DNA of 64,000 nt from Shewanella holmiensis (GCF_025370255.1 NZ_JAMTCD010000009.1:62001-126000), one strand, 5' to 3'. Counted from the first letter of the stretch, positions 33,091 to 44,147 are shown. A program made the numbers and translations. Notes: generated by a model from the sequence alone, not told the origin.

Positions 33091-33794
33091 GTGAAGGCTG
33101 GTTAGCCCTTTTGCAGCAAGCATTTCGCTTGCTGCTATCTTTTGACCCCGATGTATGGTCAATTATTAATGTGTCCTTTTCCGTCTCGTTTGCGGCACTT
33201 TTTATCACCTTAATTCCTTCTATAATGCTGGGATTTTTTCTCGCATTTACGCATTTTCCTGGCCGCTGGATTGTGACTAATTTAATTCAAACCTTACAAT
33301 CCATTCCCACTGTTGTGATTGGTTTGTTGGTGTATTTATTACTGACGCGCAACGGTGCCATGGGTGACTTAAAATGGTTATTTAGCCAAAACGGCATGAT
33401 ATTTGGGCAAATGTTAATTTGCGCGCCAGTGTTAGTGGCCTTATCACAAGCAGCATTTGCCAGTGTGGATCGCCGCGCATGGGAAACATCACGCACCTTA
33501 GGCGCCAATTGGCTAATGGCGATTTGGACCGTGTGTCGTGAGTTACGGGTAGCCTTATTACTGGCCATTGTTGCCGCTTTCAGCCGTATTTTAACCGAAG
33601 TGGGTTGTTCTATGATGGTCGGTGGGAATATCATGAATGTCACCCGCAATATTCCTACCGCGATTGCATTAGAAACCAGCAAAGGCGATTTTGCCCAAGC
33701 CATTGCCTTGGGGTTAGTATTGTTGATTTTGGCATTAGTGCTTAATTTCGCACTAGGTTCATTACGGGGTAAAGCCCTGCCTAGGAGCCATTAA
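33087..33794 (+). CDS. tupB: Tungstate ABC transporter, permease
   Basis: A 235-residue inner-membrane permease with about five to six helices. The cytoplasmic EAA loop reads ASVDRRAWETSRTLGANWLM, which contacts the ATPase. LTEVGCSMMVGGNIMNVTRN and TAIALETSKGDFAQAIALG are characteristic of TupB/WtpB-type permeases. It overlaps tupA by 4 bp (ATGA) and touches tupC (one shared base), indicating translational coupling. It forms the membrane channel of the importer. Confidence 0.92.
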   Translation: MSEGWLALLQQAFRLLLSFDPDVWSIINVSFSVSFAALFITLIPSIMLGFFLAFTHFPGRWIVTNLIQTLQSIPTVVIGLLVYLLLTRNGAMGDLKWLFSQNGMIFGQMLICAPVLVALSQAAFASVDRRAWETSRTLGANWLMAIWTVCRELRVALLLAIVAAFSRILTEVGCSMMVGGNIMNVTRNIPTAIALETSKGDFAQAIALGLVLLILALVLNFALGSLRGKALPRSH

Positions 33795-34546
33795 TGATCC
33801 AATCGACATCTTTACCGCCACAGATTAAAGCAGCTGTCGAAGCTACTGATTTATTAATGCAATTTGACGCTCGCAGGTTATTCAGTGCTCACAAACTGCG
33901 TTTTGTAGAAGGCGATGTGATTTATTTGCAAGGCGATAATGGATCGGGTAAATCGACGCTGATGAAAATATTGGCTGGATTACTCAAGCCCTCACAAGGT
34001 TATGTATTCAGCCAAGGTTTTAGTCGGCCAGCATGGTGGCAGTCTGATTCATTACTGGGTAAAGCCGTGTATTTACATCAACACCCTTATTTGTTTGATG
34101 GCACGGTAAAATACAACCTTACCTATGGATTACCCGTAAGAAAAATCCGCACTAAGGCACTGCAACAACGTCTTGAACAAGCCATCAATATGGCACAATT
34201 ATCAGATTTACTTCAACATTCAGCCAGTGATTTATCTGGCGGTGAACGCCAACGTCTTGCCATTGCAAGAGCCTGGATTTGTCAGCCTAAGTTGCTGATG
34301 TTGGATGAGCCGATTTCAAATATGGACAAACATTCGCAGCGACTGGTACTGGCGATGATCAATCAATTGAAAATTGAAGGCACAGGTTTACTGATCAGTA
34401 GCCATCAAACCTGTGGGTTAACGGCATTATGTCAACAACATTGGCATATCAAAGATCAAGTCATCCATACCAGTCAACATGTACCTAATTTAGACACTCA
34501 ACAAGATAATTCAGTAATGGGATCTCACTATGTCATCGCCAAATGA
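33794..34546 (+). CDS. tupC: Tungstate ABC transporter, ATP-binding subunit
   Basis: A 250-residue ATPase: Walker [10 protein letters not shown]-loop [13 protein letters not shown], signature [15 protein letters not shown], Walker [13 protein letters not shown] and switch His in LLISSHQ. It powers uptake through TupB. No C-terminal oxyanion-sensing domain is present, unlike ModC. The last 17 bp overlap the start of mobA. Confidence 0.92.
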   Translation: MIQSTSLPPQIKAAVEATDLLMQFDARRLFSAHKLRFVEGDVIYLQGDNGSGKSTLMKILAGLLKPSQGYVFSQGFSRPAWWQSDSLLGKAVYLHQHPYLFDGTVKYNLTYGLPVRKIRTKALQQRLEQAINMAQLSDLLQHSASDLSGGERQRLAIARAWICQPKLLMLDEPISNMDKHSQRLVLAMINQLKIEGTGLLISSHQTCGLTALCQQHWHIKDQVIHTSQHVPNLDTQQDNSVMGSHYVIAK

Positions 34547-35138
34547 ACACTCACCAACAATTGAAGCCGTCATTCTTGCGGGCGGTATGGCAAGACGCAT
34601 GGGCGGTGATGATAAAGGCTTAGTAGAGCTTAATAACCAACCCATGATAAGCCATACTATTGACCGTTTAGCGCCGCAAGTGCAGCGCATCATGATCAAC
34701 GCTAATCGAAATCAACAGCGTTATAGCGAGTTTGGTTATGAGGTGATGAGTGATATGGATTCTGGTTACTTAGGTCCTCTTGCTGGGATGATCACTGCCA
34801 TGGGTCACACTCAGGCGGATCTGTTACTGGTAGTGCCTTGTGACTGCCCACTTCTGCCCCATGACTTAGCCTGTAGAATGCTGGCTACTATGCAACAAAC
34901 GGATGCCGAACTTGTGGTGGCTAGCGACGGTAAACGCGAGCAACCTGTGGTGTTATTACTCAAACCCAGTTTACGGGATTCCATGAAAGCCTTTTTAGAT
35001 GCGGGCGAACGTAAAATCGATTTTTGGTATGCTAAACATCACTATGAAGTGACCAGTTTTGCCGATCAACCCAGCGCATTTATTAACGTCAATACACCAG
35101 AACAAAAACAACAACTAGCCGAGCAAATAGCGCAGTAA
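34530..35138 (+). CDS. mobA: Molybdenum cofactor guanylyltransferase
   Basis: A 202-residue enzyme that joins GMP from GTP to molybdopterin to make the guanine dinucleotide cofactor used by DMSO-reductase-family enzymes. The nucleotide-binding start [20 protein letters not shown] is diagnostic, followed by [17 protein letters not shown] and [19 protein letters not shown] near the C-terminus is also typical. It overlaps tupC, so metal uptake and cofactor completion are made from one transcript. Confidence 0.96.
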   Translation: MSSPNEHSPTIEAVILAGGMARRMGGDDKGLVELNNQPMISHTIDRLAPQVQRIMINANRNQQRYSEFGYEVMSDMDSGYLGPLAGMITAMGHTQADLLLVVPCDCPLLPHDLACRMLATMQQTDAELVVASDGKREQPVVLLLKPSLRDSMKAFLDAGERKIDFWYAKHHYEVTSFADQPSAFINVNTPEQKQQLAEQIAQ

Positions 35139-35155
35139 CTAAAATAGAGGTAATT

Positions 35156-36967
35156 ATGTCTTGTGTGTTTAACAATCCACTGTCGATCCCCGTTCTTGGC
35201 TTTTGTGCATACAGTGGCACAGGCAAAACCACATTATTAAAGCAACTGATCCCAGAGCTAAATCGTCGCGGTCTGCGCCTAGCAGTGATCAAACATGCTC
35301 ATCATAATTTTGATGTCGATATACCCGGTAAAGATAGCTATGAAATGCGTAAAGCTGGCGCCAAACAAATGTTGGTGGCATCGCACGTTCGCTGGGCATT
35401 GATGACTGAGGAAGCGTTAGATTCTGATCCCAGCTTACCGCATTTGCTAAAGCAGATTGAAGCCGACAAAGTCGACATAGTGTTAGTGGAAGGTTTCAAA
35501 AAGTTAGCATTACCTAAAATTGAACTTCATCGAGCCTCACACGGTAAACCTTTTATTCATACCCATGATGACAACATTGTCGCTATAGCCTGTTGCGATG
35601 AAACCCAAACACCGAGAGAACTTACTCGATTAGACCTCAATAATGTCGGTCAAATTGCCGATTTCGTAGTGCAATATCAACAAAACTGGCAAGCACCTGA
35701 AGTGACATTGCCGATTGATTTAGCATCAGCAGAAACACCACATAATGGTCAGCAAGGTCTTTCTGTTGCTGAGGGTATCAAACATATTCTCAGTCAAGTA
35801 TCTCCCATCAATGATCACGAAATGGTGGACTTAGATCTATTAGATAATCGCGTACTGGCCAGTGATTGTATTTCACCAGTTAACGTTCCACAGTACACCA
35901 ACTCAGCAATGGACGGTTACGGTTTTGCGTATAGTGATGTAGCCAGAGCTGCGCCATTACAGGTTGTTGCTGAGGTACTCGCAGGCCACGGATATGACAA
36001 CGTCGTACAACCGGGCCAAGCCGTGAGTATTATGACTGGTGCTCCTGTACCACAAGGCGTCGATACCATTCAGCCCCGAGAGCTATGCGAAATCCAAGAC
36101 AACCAGGTTAAATTATTAGACGCGGCCAGCATTAAAATAGGCCAACATGTGCGTTTAGCTGGCGAAGATATAGCTTTAAATGCTGTCGCACTTAGTAAAG
36201 GCACTCGTTTGGCTGCGGCAGAGTTAGGCTTGTTAGCCTCATTAGGCTGTTTTCAAGCTAACGTCGTAAAAGCACCAACGGTTGCGGTATTCTCTACTGG
36301 TGATGAAGTCAGCCAACCTGGTGAGCCTTTAAAACCTAACTGTATTTACGATTCAAACCGCTACACCATCAAAGCCATGGCACGTAAATTGGGTTGTAAC
36401 ATTATCGACTTAGGCATTATTGAAGATAGTGAAACCGCATTAACTGCTGCGTTGCTTAAAGCATCTGAGCAAGCCGACATGATCATTAGCTCCGGTGGAG
36501 TATCTGTTGGTAACGCCGATTACATCAAAACTGTGCTAGCTAAGATTGGCGAAATTAACTTTTGGCGAATCAATATGCGACCAGGGCGACCACTGGCTGT
36601 GGGTGAGATAAATAACAGCCTATTTTTTGGATTACCCGGAAATCCTGTCGCTGTTATGGTGTCATTTTTACAGTTTGTGCAACCTGCGTTGCGCAAGCTT
36701 GCTGGCGAGCAAACATGGCAACCTCAGTATATTCCTGCAATTGCTGATGAGTTTTTGCGCAGCAAAACCGGTCGCACTGAGTTTTTACGGGGTATTTACC
36801 ATATTGCTGGCGATGGCCAAGTGCATGTGAGTTCAACTGGGGCGCAAGGCTCTGGCATGCTGAGTTCAATGGTAACGGGAAATTGCCTTATCGTAATTGG
36901 TGAAAAGGATGATCATATCGCTCAAGGCCAGCGTGTCTTTATTCAACCATTCGCCGCTGTGCTTTAA
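35156..36967 (+). CDS. moeA: Fused MobB-MoeA protein (GTP-binding adaptor plus molybdopterin molybdenumtransferase)
   Basis: A 603-residue fusion. Residues about 10-170 are MobB: GFCAYSGTGKTTLLKQLIPE (Walker A), IKHAHHNFDVDIPGKDSYE and the VEGFKK motif. Residues about 205-603 are MoeA: VPQYTNSAMDGYGFAY, IMTGAPVPQGVDTIQPRE, VAVFSTGDEVSQPGEPL, SSGGVSVGNADYIK and FFGLPGNPVAVMVSF, then the C-terminal beta domain. MoeA inserts molybdate (or tungstate) into adenylated molybdopterin; MobB assists MobA. The fusion puts consecutive steps on one chain. GAGG lies 6 nt before the ATG, 17 bp after mobA. Confidence 0.96.
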   Translation: MSCVFNNPLSIPVLGFCAYSGTGKTTLLKQLIPELNRRGLRLAVIKHAHHNFDVDIPGKDSYEMRKAGAKQMLVASHVRWALMTEEALDSDPSLPHLLKQIEADKVDIVLVEGFKKLALPKIELHRASHGKPFIHTHDDNIVAIACCDETQTPRELTRLDLNNVGQIADFVVQYQQNWQAPEVTLPIDLASAETPHNGQQGLSVAEGIKHILSQVSPINDHEMVDLDLLDNRVLASDCISPVNVPQYTNSAMDGYGFAYSDVARAAPLQVVAEVLAGHGYDNVVQPGQAVSIMTGAPVPQGVDTIQPRELCEIQDNQVKLLDAASIKIGQHVRLAGEDIALNAVALSKGTRLAAAELGLLASLGCFQANVVKAPTVAVFSTGDEVSQPGEPLKPNCIYDSNRYTIKAMARKLGCNIIDLGIIEDSETALTAALLKASEQADMIISSGGVSVGNADYIKTVLAKIGEINFWRINMRPGRPLAVGEINNSLFFGLPGNPVAVMVSFLQFVQPALRKLAGEQTWQPQYIPAIADEFLRSKTGRTEFLRGIYHIAGDGQVHVSSTGAQGSGMLSSMVTGNCLIVIGEKDDHIAQGQRVFIQPFAAVL

Positions 36968-37044
36968 CATGATTTAAGCATTCGCGAGAATGCTTAATTT
37001 GCATCAATACCGCCAAACGGATAGGCAAACGTAGTAGGTAACAT

Positions 37045-38028
37045 ATGAGCCAAATTGTAGATGGGTTTAATCGACAGGTAGAATATCTGCGATTATCGGT
37101 AACCGATCGCTGTGATTTTCGCTGTGTATATTGCATGAGTGAAGACCCTGAGTTTTTGCCTCGCGAGCAAGTGTTATCTTTAGAAGAGCTTTCATGGGTA
37201 GCACAAGCGTTTACAGAACTTGGCGTAAAAAAAATCCGCTTAACGGGTGGTGAGCCGTTAGTGCGCACCGATTGCGACCAGTTGGTGAAATTATTGGGTA
37301 AATTACCCGGCTTAGAAGACTTGTCGATGACCACCAATGGCTCACGCTTGTCAAAACTCGCAAAACCGCTATATGACAATGGCTTATCTCGGTTAAATAT
37401 CAGCTTAGACACCCTGAACCCGACGTTATTTACCCAACTAACACGTAATGGCAAATTAGCGCGAGTGATTGCCGGTATCGATGCCGCTATTGCTGCAGGC
37501 TTTAGCAAAATAAAAATCAATGCGGTTATCTTGCGTGGTCAAAATGATCATGAAGTCATTGATTTAGTCAACTTCTGCAGACAACGTAACTTAGATATCG
37601 CTTTTATCGAAGAGATGCCTCTGGGTGTGATGGATGAACGTAAACGTAGCAGGCATTGCTCAAGTGCTGAAGTGCGCCAATTGATCGAGCAACATTATGC
37701 TTTAGTGCCCTCAAGTAAACGTACTGGCGGACCGGCAAAATATTTTAAAATGGCTGACAGTAACATTCATATTGGCTTTATTTCGCCGCACAGTAATAAC
37801 TTTTGCCATGAGTGTAATCGTGTCAGGGTAACGGTAGAAGGACGCTTACTATTATGCTTAGGCAATGAAAACTCGATTGATTTAAAAGCCATAGTCAGAG
37901 CGTTTCCCGCCGATATTGAACGCTTAAAAGCCGCCATTTTATCAGGTATCAAATTTAAACCTCAATCGCATCATTTTGATCAGGAAGGCGTGCAAATTCT
38001 ACGATTCATGAATGCAACTGGGGGGTAA
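37045..38028 (+). CDS. moaA: GTP 3',8-cyclase (molybdenum cofactor synthesis, first step)
   Basis: A 327-residue radical-SAM enzyme. The N-terminal cluster is CDFRCVYC, the C-terminal cluster CHECN...LLLC (C-x2-C-x13-C). Other motifs are KKIRLTGGEPLVR, RLNISLDTLNPTLF and the C-terminal GG tail (MNATGG) needed for activity. It converts GTP to 3',8-cyclo-GTP, which MoaC then rearranges. moaBCDE are not here, so moaA is unlinked from them and grouped with the late-step genes. It is 77 bp after moeA and probably in the same transcript. Confidence 0.97.
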   Translation: MSQIVDGFNRQVEYLRLSVTDRCDFRCVYCMSEDPEFLPREQVLSLEELSWVAQAFTELGVKKIRLTGGEPLVRTDCDQLVKLLGKLPGLEDLSMTTNGSRLSKLAKPLYDNGLSRLNISLDTLNPTLFTQLTRNGKLARVIAGIDAAIAAGFSKIKINAVILRGQNDHEVIDLVNFCRQRNLDIAFIEEMPLGVMDERKRSRHCSSAEVRQLIEQHYALVPSSKRTGGPAKYFKMADSNIHIGFISPHSNNFCHECNRVRVTVEGRLLLCLGNENSIDLKAIVRAFPADIERLKAAILSGIKFKPQSHHFDQEGVQILRFMNATGG

Positions 38029-38087
38029 TTCGTATTTTGGGTGAGAGGTGTTAAACTTCAGGTATCATCAATCACCTAGTTGAGTTT

Positions 38088-38537
38088 ATGGCTTTATCAC
38101 GCAAAAAATGGAATACGATTATTATTCTTGCCAGCGCAATGATGATTGCAGTATTAACCTTTATAGATAGTAAAACCACGCAACTGCCTGCGGATGCTAT
38201 GCCACTATTTGATAGCGAATTACCATTAAAACAATTGCAAATTAATGCCCAATCTTTTGTCAATAATCAAGGGCTGTGGCAATGTTCAGATAACGTGCTT
38301 AATTGTAAGCAATGGGTTGCGGCCTGGAAAAGCATCGCCATTTCAGCGTTGGAAACAGAGCCTGTACATACCTCTTCAGCAATAAAAATCATCTTATCCA
38401 TAGAAAACATCGATGATGCCCAAGTATGGTTATTGTTTGCAGAAGAAGGCTTGTTGCAATCACCCAGCTTTAATTGGTATCAAATCCCCCCGAGTTTACG
38501 TACTGATCTATTGCCAATCGTTAACGTACAATCTTAG
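38088..38537 (+). CDS. Membrane-anchored hypothetical protein
   Basis: A 149-residue protein with one N-terminal membrane helix (WNTIIILASAMMIAVLTFI) and a periplasmic remainder with two cysteines (WQCSDNVLNCKQW). Then comes VWLLFAEEGLLQSPSFNWY. I do not recognise a family. It lies between moaA (59 bp) and mutM (71 bp) on the same strand and might be transcribed with either. Confidence 0.6.
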   Translation: MALSRKKWNTIIILASAMMIAVLTFIDSKTTQLPADAMPLFDSELPLKQLQINAQSFVNNQGLWQCSDNVLNCKQWVAAWKSIAISALETEPVHTSSAIKIILSIENIDDAQVWLLFAEEGLLQSPSFNWYQIPPSLRTDLLPIVNVQS

Positions 38538-38608
38538 GGTTGCGATTTAAAGCACCAAACATCAGCCGCCGAAGAAAAGCAATCAACCCTAAAGTGGAAC
38601 AATAAACC

Positions 38609-39424
38609 ATGCCTGAATTGCCAGAAGTTGAAGTCACCCGCCAAGGCGTTGCCCCCTATCTTGTTGATCAAACCGTTGAACAACTGATAGTTCGTAATGC
38701 ATCACTGCGTTGGCCAGTGCCCGATGTTGCGCAAAATATTGTTGGGCAAACTATCAAAAGCGTCCGCCGCCGAGCCAAGTATTTACTAATAGATACGGAT
38801 GCAGGCATCACTATCGTGCATTTAGGCATGTCGGGCAGTTTACGTATTTTGCCGCGTGGCACTCCTGCTGAGAAGCATGATCACATTGATTTAGTGCTGC
38901 AAAATGGTCGTATTCTTCGTTATAACGACCCACGTCGTTTCGGCGCTTGGTTGTGGTATGAACTGCCGGAAGAGGCCCATCCATTATTATCAAAATTGGG
39001 GCCAGAACCTCTTACCGACGCCTTTAACCCTAATCAGTTACAGGCTGCATTAGTGGGTAAGCAAAAAGCTATAAAGCTCTGTTTGATGGATAATCATATC
39101 GTGGTGGGAGTGGGTAACATTTACGCTAATGAAGCGCTATTTGCTGCGAATATCCATCCTCAAGCGGCGGCTGGTAGCATTGATATAGCAAGGTTAACTG
39201 TGTTGGTCACTGAAGTGAAAACCATTTTAGCGAATGCCATTACTCAAGGTGGCACTACGCTAAAAGATTTTACTAATGCTGATGGTAAACCTGGCTATTT
39301 TGCCCAAAAACTGCATGTATATGGTCGTGGCGGTGAGACCTGTACCGCCTGCGGCAACTTGTTATCCGAGATAAAATTAGGTCAGCGGACAACTGTTTTT
39401 TGCGGTCTTTGTCAGGCTAGATAA
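38609..39424 (+). CDS. mutM: Formamidopyrimidine-DNA glycosylase
   Basis: A 271-residue DNA repair enzyme that removes 8-oxoguanine and formamidopyrimidines and cuts the abasic site. The N-terminal catalytic proline and glutamate are in MPELPEVE; the helix-two-turn-helix has [14 protein letters not shown]; the C-terminal zinc finger is [20 protein letters not shown] followed by CGLC. Full length for Fpg. A bidirectional hairpin separates it from the convergent gene. Confidence 0.98.
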   Translation: MPELPEVEVTRQGVAPYLVDQTVEQLIVRNASLRWPVPDVAQNIVGQTIKSVRRRAKYLLIDTDAGITIVHLGMSGSLRILPRGTPAEKHDHIDLVLQNGRILRYNDPRRFGAWLWYELPEEAHPLLSKLGPEPLTDAFNPNQLQAALVGKQKAIKLCLMDNHIVVGVGNIYANEALFAANIHPQAAAGSIDIARLTVLVTEVKTILANAITQGGTTLKDFTNADGKPGYFAQKLHVYGRGGETCTACGNLLSEIKLGQRTTVFCGLCQAR

Positions 39425-39450
39425 ATCATCGGCGGCATAATAAACAAATA

Positions 39451-39476
39451 TAAAAGGGAGCCGAAGCTCCCTTTTA
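39451..39476. terminator. Bidirectional terminator between mutM and the Wzi-like gene
   Basis: TAAAAGGGAGC and GCTCCCTTTTA pair around CGAA, with A/T runs on both sides. Confidence 0.9.
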
Positions 39477-39505
39477 TAACGCCCTAGGGCTTAGCTGTTT
39501 TACCC

Positions 39506-40999
39506 TTAAAAACGATATTCATAATTACCAAATACCGAGCCATCGGTTTTATTATCTTCAACTTCAAACTTCGAATTAGACACTGTGCCTCCGAAGGTCA
39601 CCATGCCAGACAACATCGGCATACGATAAGAGACTTCAAGCATCAATAGATCTTCTTTGGGTGGTTGCGGTGCCCACTCACCGCCTCGGTTTTTACCGTC
39701 TTTATTTAACTGTGCGTAACGTAAAATAGAGGTCAAGCCATGACTGTCCTTAAACTGGCCGACTAACCCTAAAGCATACACTTTGGCATCGCTGTCATAG
39801 GTGCTGCCTAACGCCCGGCCATAATAACGCGAGCCACTTTGATAAGTGCCGTGTTCGTAAAAGCAATTAAATGCGTTTTGATCTGTGCCACACGCCACCA
39901 TGGTGTCGGTATATTCAAAAAACAATTTGTATTGTTGACTGTCAAAAGCAAAGCGGGTATCTGCCCCCATCATCATGCCGCAGTCTACAATCTGCCAAGG
40001 TTTACCTTTCGAATCCTCACAGGTACGCTCAAGATATAATCCCACGGGCACATCATAAATTGTTTCGCTAAAACGCATGTCAAAGCCAGCCATTTGATTG
40101 CCATAGTTACTACAACCAAAGCCATTTTCTTCGCGACAATCACGTTGGCCAGTAATGGACTTCCAGGCACTCTCAAAATCACATTCTTGCCCTTCACCAC
40201 AAAATTGTACCGTCCATGATAGCCCCATTTCTATCTGCTTTAACGGCTTGATAGAACTGCGCAAATTCCACAGCAAAGCATGTGGTGCATAACGTTCTTT
40301 TTCAAACATACTTACACCACCGGTTAAGGTCCAAGTTCCCAACCAAGATAGCCATGGTGTTTCAAATGCTTGAGCATTATTACGGCTAAACATTAACGAT
40401 GGCATTGGACGAGCATTGTTTGACTTATGCAATGACGAATCAAATCCCGGTCCCCACCATTGACTCAAAGTGCCTGCAGTTATGCTCCAATTTCCCAAGA
40501 TCATTGACAAATATGAGTCGTCTAAACGCACGTCTTTATCATCTGATGGATCATAATTTGCAGAAGCACTCACCTTATAAGCAAAACGTTCACCCATATA
40601 TTCATGGCTACCGACTAACTCACCTTTTTCACGATAGTCAGAACCAAAATGTTGAAAACGAGCAGGATCGGTTGCCACTGTGGCTTTTAGCTTGGTATTG
40701 CCACGGTTATTCATGGCATTTTGATAATAAAAATTCACTCGCGCAAACGCATCAACAAGATCGGCAGACATGAGTGATGGTTCAGCTTTATTTAAATCAA
40801 CACCAATGCCGGACCACATTAGTGGATACGTGTTAACTGGCACAGTGATCACGCCGGCATCTGCCAACGCTTGAATGTCGGCTCTTAAATAAATATCTGA
40901 CGTATCCACCCAGGGAGCGGCTTGTGCTTGCTCACTTTGGGTAACAGCTAACATTGACAATGCAATGGCCAATAACGAGGGTTTAAATCCATTTAACAT
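39506..40999 (-). CDS. Capsule assembly Wzi-family outer-membrane protein
   Basis: A 497-residue protein with a signal peptide (cleavage after EQAQA near residue 28). The mature part starts with a short helical bundle (WVDTSDIYLRADIQALADAG) and continues as a large beta-barrel ending in NYEYRF, an aromatic terminal residue. Segments ITAGTLSQWWGPGFDSSL and NAQAFETPWLSWLGTW are characteristic of the Wzi family, in which the barrel anchors capsule or other surface polysaccharide. No capsule cluster is present in the window, so the local role may be LPS- or exopolysaccharide-related. coaD lies upstream with a 4-bp gap and could share its transcript. Confidence 0.9.
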   Translation of the reverse strand: MLNGFKPSLLAIALSMLAVTQSEQAQAAPWVDTSDIYLRADIQALADAGVITVPVNTYPLMWSGIGVDLNKAEPSLMSADLVDAFARVNFYYQNAMNNRGNTKLKATVATDPARFQHFGSDYREKGELVGSHEYMGERFAYKVSASANYDPSDDKDVRLDDSYLSMILGNWSITAGTLSQWWGPGFDSSLHKSNNARPMPSLMFSRNNAQAFETPWLSWLGTWTLTGGVSMFEKERYAPHALLWNLRSSIKPLKQIEMGLSWTVQFCGEGQECDFESAWKSITGQRDCREENGFGCSNYGNQMAGFDMRFSETIYDVPVGLYLERTCEDSKGKPWQIVDCGMMMGADTRFAFDSQQYKLFFEYTDTMVACGTDQNAFNCFYEHGTYQSGSRYYGRALGSTYDSDAKVYALGLVGQFKDSHGLTSILRYAQLNKDGKNRGGEWAPQPPKEDLLMLEVSYRMPMLSGMVTFGGTVSNSKFEVEDNKTDGSVFGNYEYRF

Positions 41000-41003
41000 A
41001 ACT

Positions 41004-41897
<894 letters not shown>

Positions 41898-42977
41898 TTA
41901 GGTATTATTCACTGTCTCGCCTAATAAACGAGTGATCTCAGCCATGCAAATGTCTAACCCCTCAGCATCACCCTGCTTGAGCATTTCATCAATCAATTTC
42001 TGTCGGATATCTGCATCCATTAATAAGTTTGCAGTGTGAGTCATATCTTTGGGATTGATATCGCAACCCAGCACTAATTGATGCTGGACACACTGCTTAA
42101 TTCGACTGGGTTGATCCTTTGATACCGCAACCGCAAGCGTGGGAATATGCAAAGCAATCGCCTGTAATAGCGTATCTCCACCACTGAGCACAGCGGCCTG
42201 GGCCTGACTCAGTAAACTGATGAAATCGATGCTCGTTAATGCAGGAATAGCAATCACGCCTTCGATTTCAGGTAACGCCTTAGGGTAGTTAGGCCCATAG
42301 ACCATTAAACTTGGTATGCCGGTTAACTTAAATACATTGGCAGCGGTTTGAGCAAAAATATCAGCGGCAAGCTCTGCCCCCACTTTATGACCTCCCGACC
42401 CAGAGCTATACACTAAATATTGTCCAGGCTTAATGCCATACAATGCTTGTAATTGCTGCAAGCGTTGTCGGTCTGGCTTGGCGAAAATAGAGCCGGTAAA
42501 AATGGGTAATGGTCGCTTGATAAGGTTGAGTTTAAATTTATCGAATGCGGTAATGTCACCAATAACAAATTCTGGTTGCACGACCCAGTGACTATGAGTC
42601 ACTAAAGCTCGCTCAATTTTCATTCCGCGAGCACGCTTGCGTCTATGCTGGCTTACAAAAACCACTTTAGCACCGCATTTATATGCATGCTTTAATTGTG
42701 CTTTTCTTCCGGCTGCATCAAAAACAACTAAATCGGGCTTTAGACGAGTGACAAGTTGATTAACTTCTTTAATACGCTTTGTCGGTGTGTCATTGACTAA
42801 ATTAGCAGGATAAGGGCAGGCGTTGGCATACGGCGCAAAGCTGTTTAGTACAAATTCGATATGGGCATCAGGCCAGCGCGCAACAATCGCATCAGCCACG
42901 ATTTTAGAGCGCATGTATTCCCCAATTCCTTCTTCTGAAGAAACAGGCACAAACAAGATAACAGGCGCTTTTGGCAT
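41898..42977 (-). CDS. GT-B-fold glycosyltransferase-like protein
   Basis: From ATG 42977 (GGGA 8 nt upstream; a longer TTG start at 43010 is less likely) this gives 359 residues. The N-terminal half starts APVILFVPVSSEEGIGEYMR and includes a basic HRRKRARGMKIERA loop; the C-terminal half has YLVYSSGSGGHKVGAELAAD and AAVLSGGDTLLQAIALHIPT, which look like the nucleotide-sugar site of MurG/UDP-glycosyltransferase-type enzymes. Its neighbours are heptosyltransferase, KdkA and WaaA, so it probably adds a sugar to the LPS core on the cytoplasmic side. Donor and acceptor are unknown. Confidence 0.7.
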   Translation of the reverse strand: MPKAPVILFVPVSSEEGIGEYMRSKIVADAIVARWPDAHIEFVLNSFAPYANACPYPANLVNDTPTKRIKEVNQLVTRLKPDLVVFDAAGRKAQLKHAYKCGAKVVFVSQHRRKRARGMKIERALVTHSHWVVQPEFVIGDITAFDKFKLNLIKRPLPIFTGSIFAKPDRQRLQQLQALYGIKPGQYLVYSSGSGGHKVGAELAADIFAQTAANVFKLTGIPSLMVYGPNYPKALPEIEGVIAIPALTSIDFISLLSQAQAAVLSGGDTLLQAIALHIPTLAVAVSKDQPSRIKQCVQHQLVLGCDINPKDMTHTANLLMDADIRQKLIDEMLKQGDAEGLDICMAEITRLLGETVNNT

Positions 42978-43115
42978 TAAGCTTTTCCCATTGCTACATA
43001 AAGTCGGCAATATTAATTTTCCATAATTGGCATAACTCGATACTCATCCATAAAGCGAGTATTAATGCACTTAGATAAACGGCGAACGAAGAGGCTATTT
43101 ATACCATTTATATGC

Positions 43116-44147
43116 TTAAGATGAAATGCGATCGAACACTTGAATAACGCTATCTAGCGCGATCATCTGCATTAAATGTTCCCCTTTTGCTCGTTTCCCC
43201 CAAGGAGTGTCACCCTGCACTTGCGTCGCTATCGCTTGCGGATAAACATTTACCGTGTTTTCACGATAAAAATAAGGGCCGGTTCTGCCGGGATTGGAAT
43301 GCGCATACAAGCCAATCACTGCAGTACTCTGAGTAACAGCCATATGCAAGGGGCCGGTATCTGGAGCCATGACAATTTTCGCGCGTTTTAATACCGCAAG
43401 TAACTGGGTTAAGGTAGTTTTACCAATGAGATTATCAATATCACATTGAGCATGTTCAATAATATTTGCCGCTAAATTGCGTTCTAGCTCACTCGGCCCG
43501 CCACACAGCATCACCCTGTACCCTTTTAGCACGGCATGATCCGCGACTGCCGCATAACGTTCAGGTAACCAATTACGCTCAGCTTTACTGGCTGCTGGAC
43601 AGATAACTAACACATTTTCATTATCAGCAATCAATGATTGAGCATAATCTTGGTCAGCTTGTGGCACCGGAATATGCCAACGTGGGGCGATATCTTTCAC
43701 GCCAATGCTTTTGGCGAATCCCATAAAACCATCTAAAACGTGCGGAGTGTCCTGAGGTGCAATAGCGTGATTTGTTACTAACCACTGACCTTCCTTGGCG
43801 CGCTTTTTATCAAAACCAATGCGTACTTTAGCCTTAATCATTAATGATGCTATTGTTGCCCTTAATGCCACCTGCATATGCAATAGCACATCAAACTGTT
43901 GTCCTGCCAATGTGTTACGCAAAGCCACATAACTTCGCCAACCTTTTGATTTATCAAAAATAACAAAATTGACCCCTGGCAGATGCTTTAACAACTGGTA
44001 TTCAACTTTACCTATTACCCAGGTAATAGGTAACTGAGGGTATTCACGCTGAATAGCCTGAACCATCGCCACGGCATGGCAGACATCCCCAATGGCAGAT
44101 AACCTTAAAAGGCACAATGATTTCATGTTCTTAGGGTCAAACGTCAT
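43116..44147 (-). CDS. Glycosyltransferase family 9 (heptosyltransferase-like) protein
   Basis: A 343-residue protein with the family-9 start KSLCLLRLSAIGDVCHAVAM (the S-x-x-G-D acceptor loop). The donor-site motif APDTGPLHMAVTQSTAVIGL is followed by LYAHSNPGRTGPY. These are typical of WaaC/WaaF/WaaQ enzymes, which transfer L-glycero-D-manno-heptose from ADP-heptose to the inner core. Which heptose step it performs is not decidable by eye. GGA before the first ATG supports 44147; ATG 44126 is the alternative. It diverges from kdkA. Confidence 0.9.
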   Translation of the reverse strand: MTFDPKNMKSLCLLRLSAIGDVCHAVAMVQAIQREYPQLPITWVIGKVEYQLLKHLPGVNFVIFDKSKGWRSYVALRNTLAGQQFDVLLHMQVALRATIASLMIKAKVRIGFDKKRAKEGQWLVTNHAIAPQDTPHVLDGFMGFAKSIGVKDIAPRWHIPVPQADQDYAQSLIADNENVLVICPAASKAERNWLPERYAAVADHAVLKGYRVMLCGGPSELERNLAANIIEHAQCDIDNLIGKTTLTQLLAVLKRAKIVMAPDTGPLHMAVTQSTAVIGLYAHSNPGRTGPYFYRENTVNVYPQAIATQVQGDTPWGKRAKGEHLMQMIALDSVIQVFDRISS

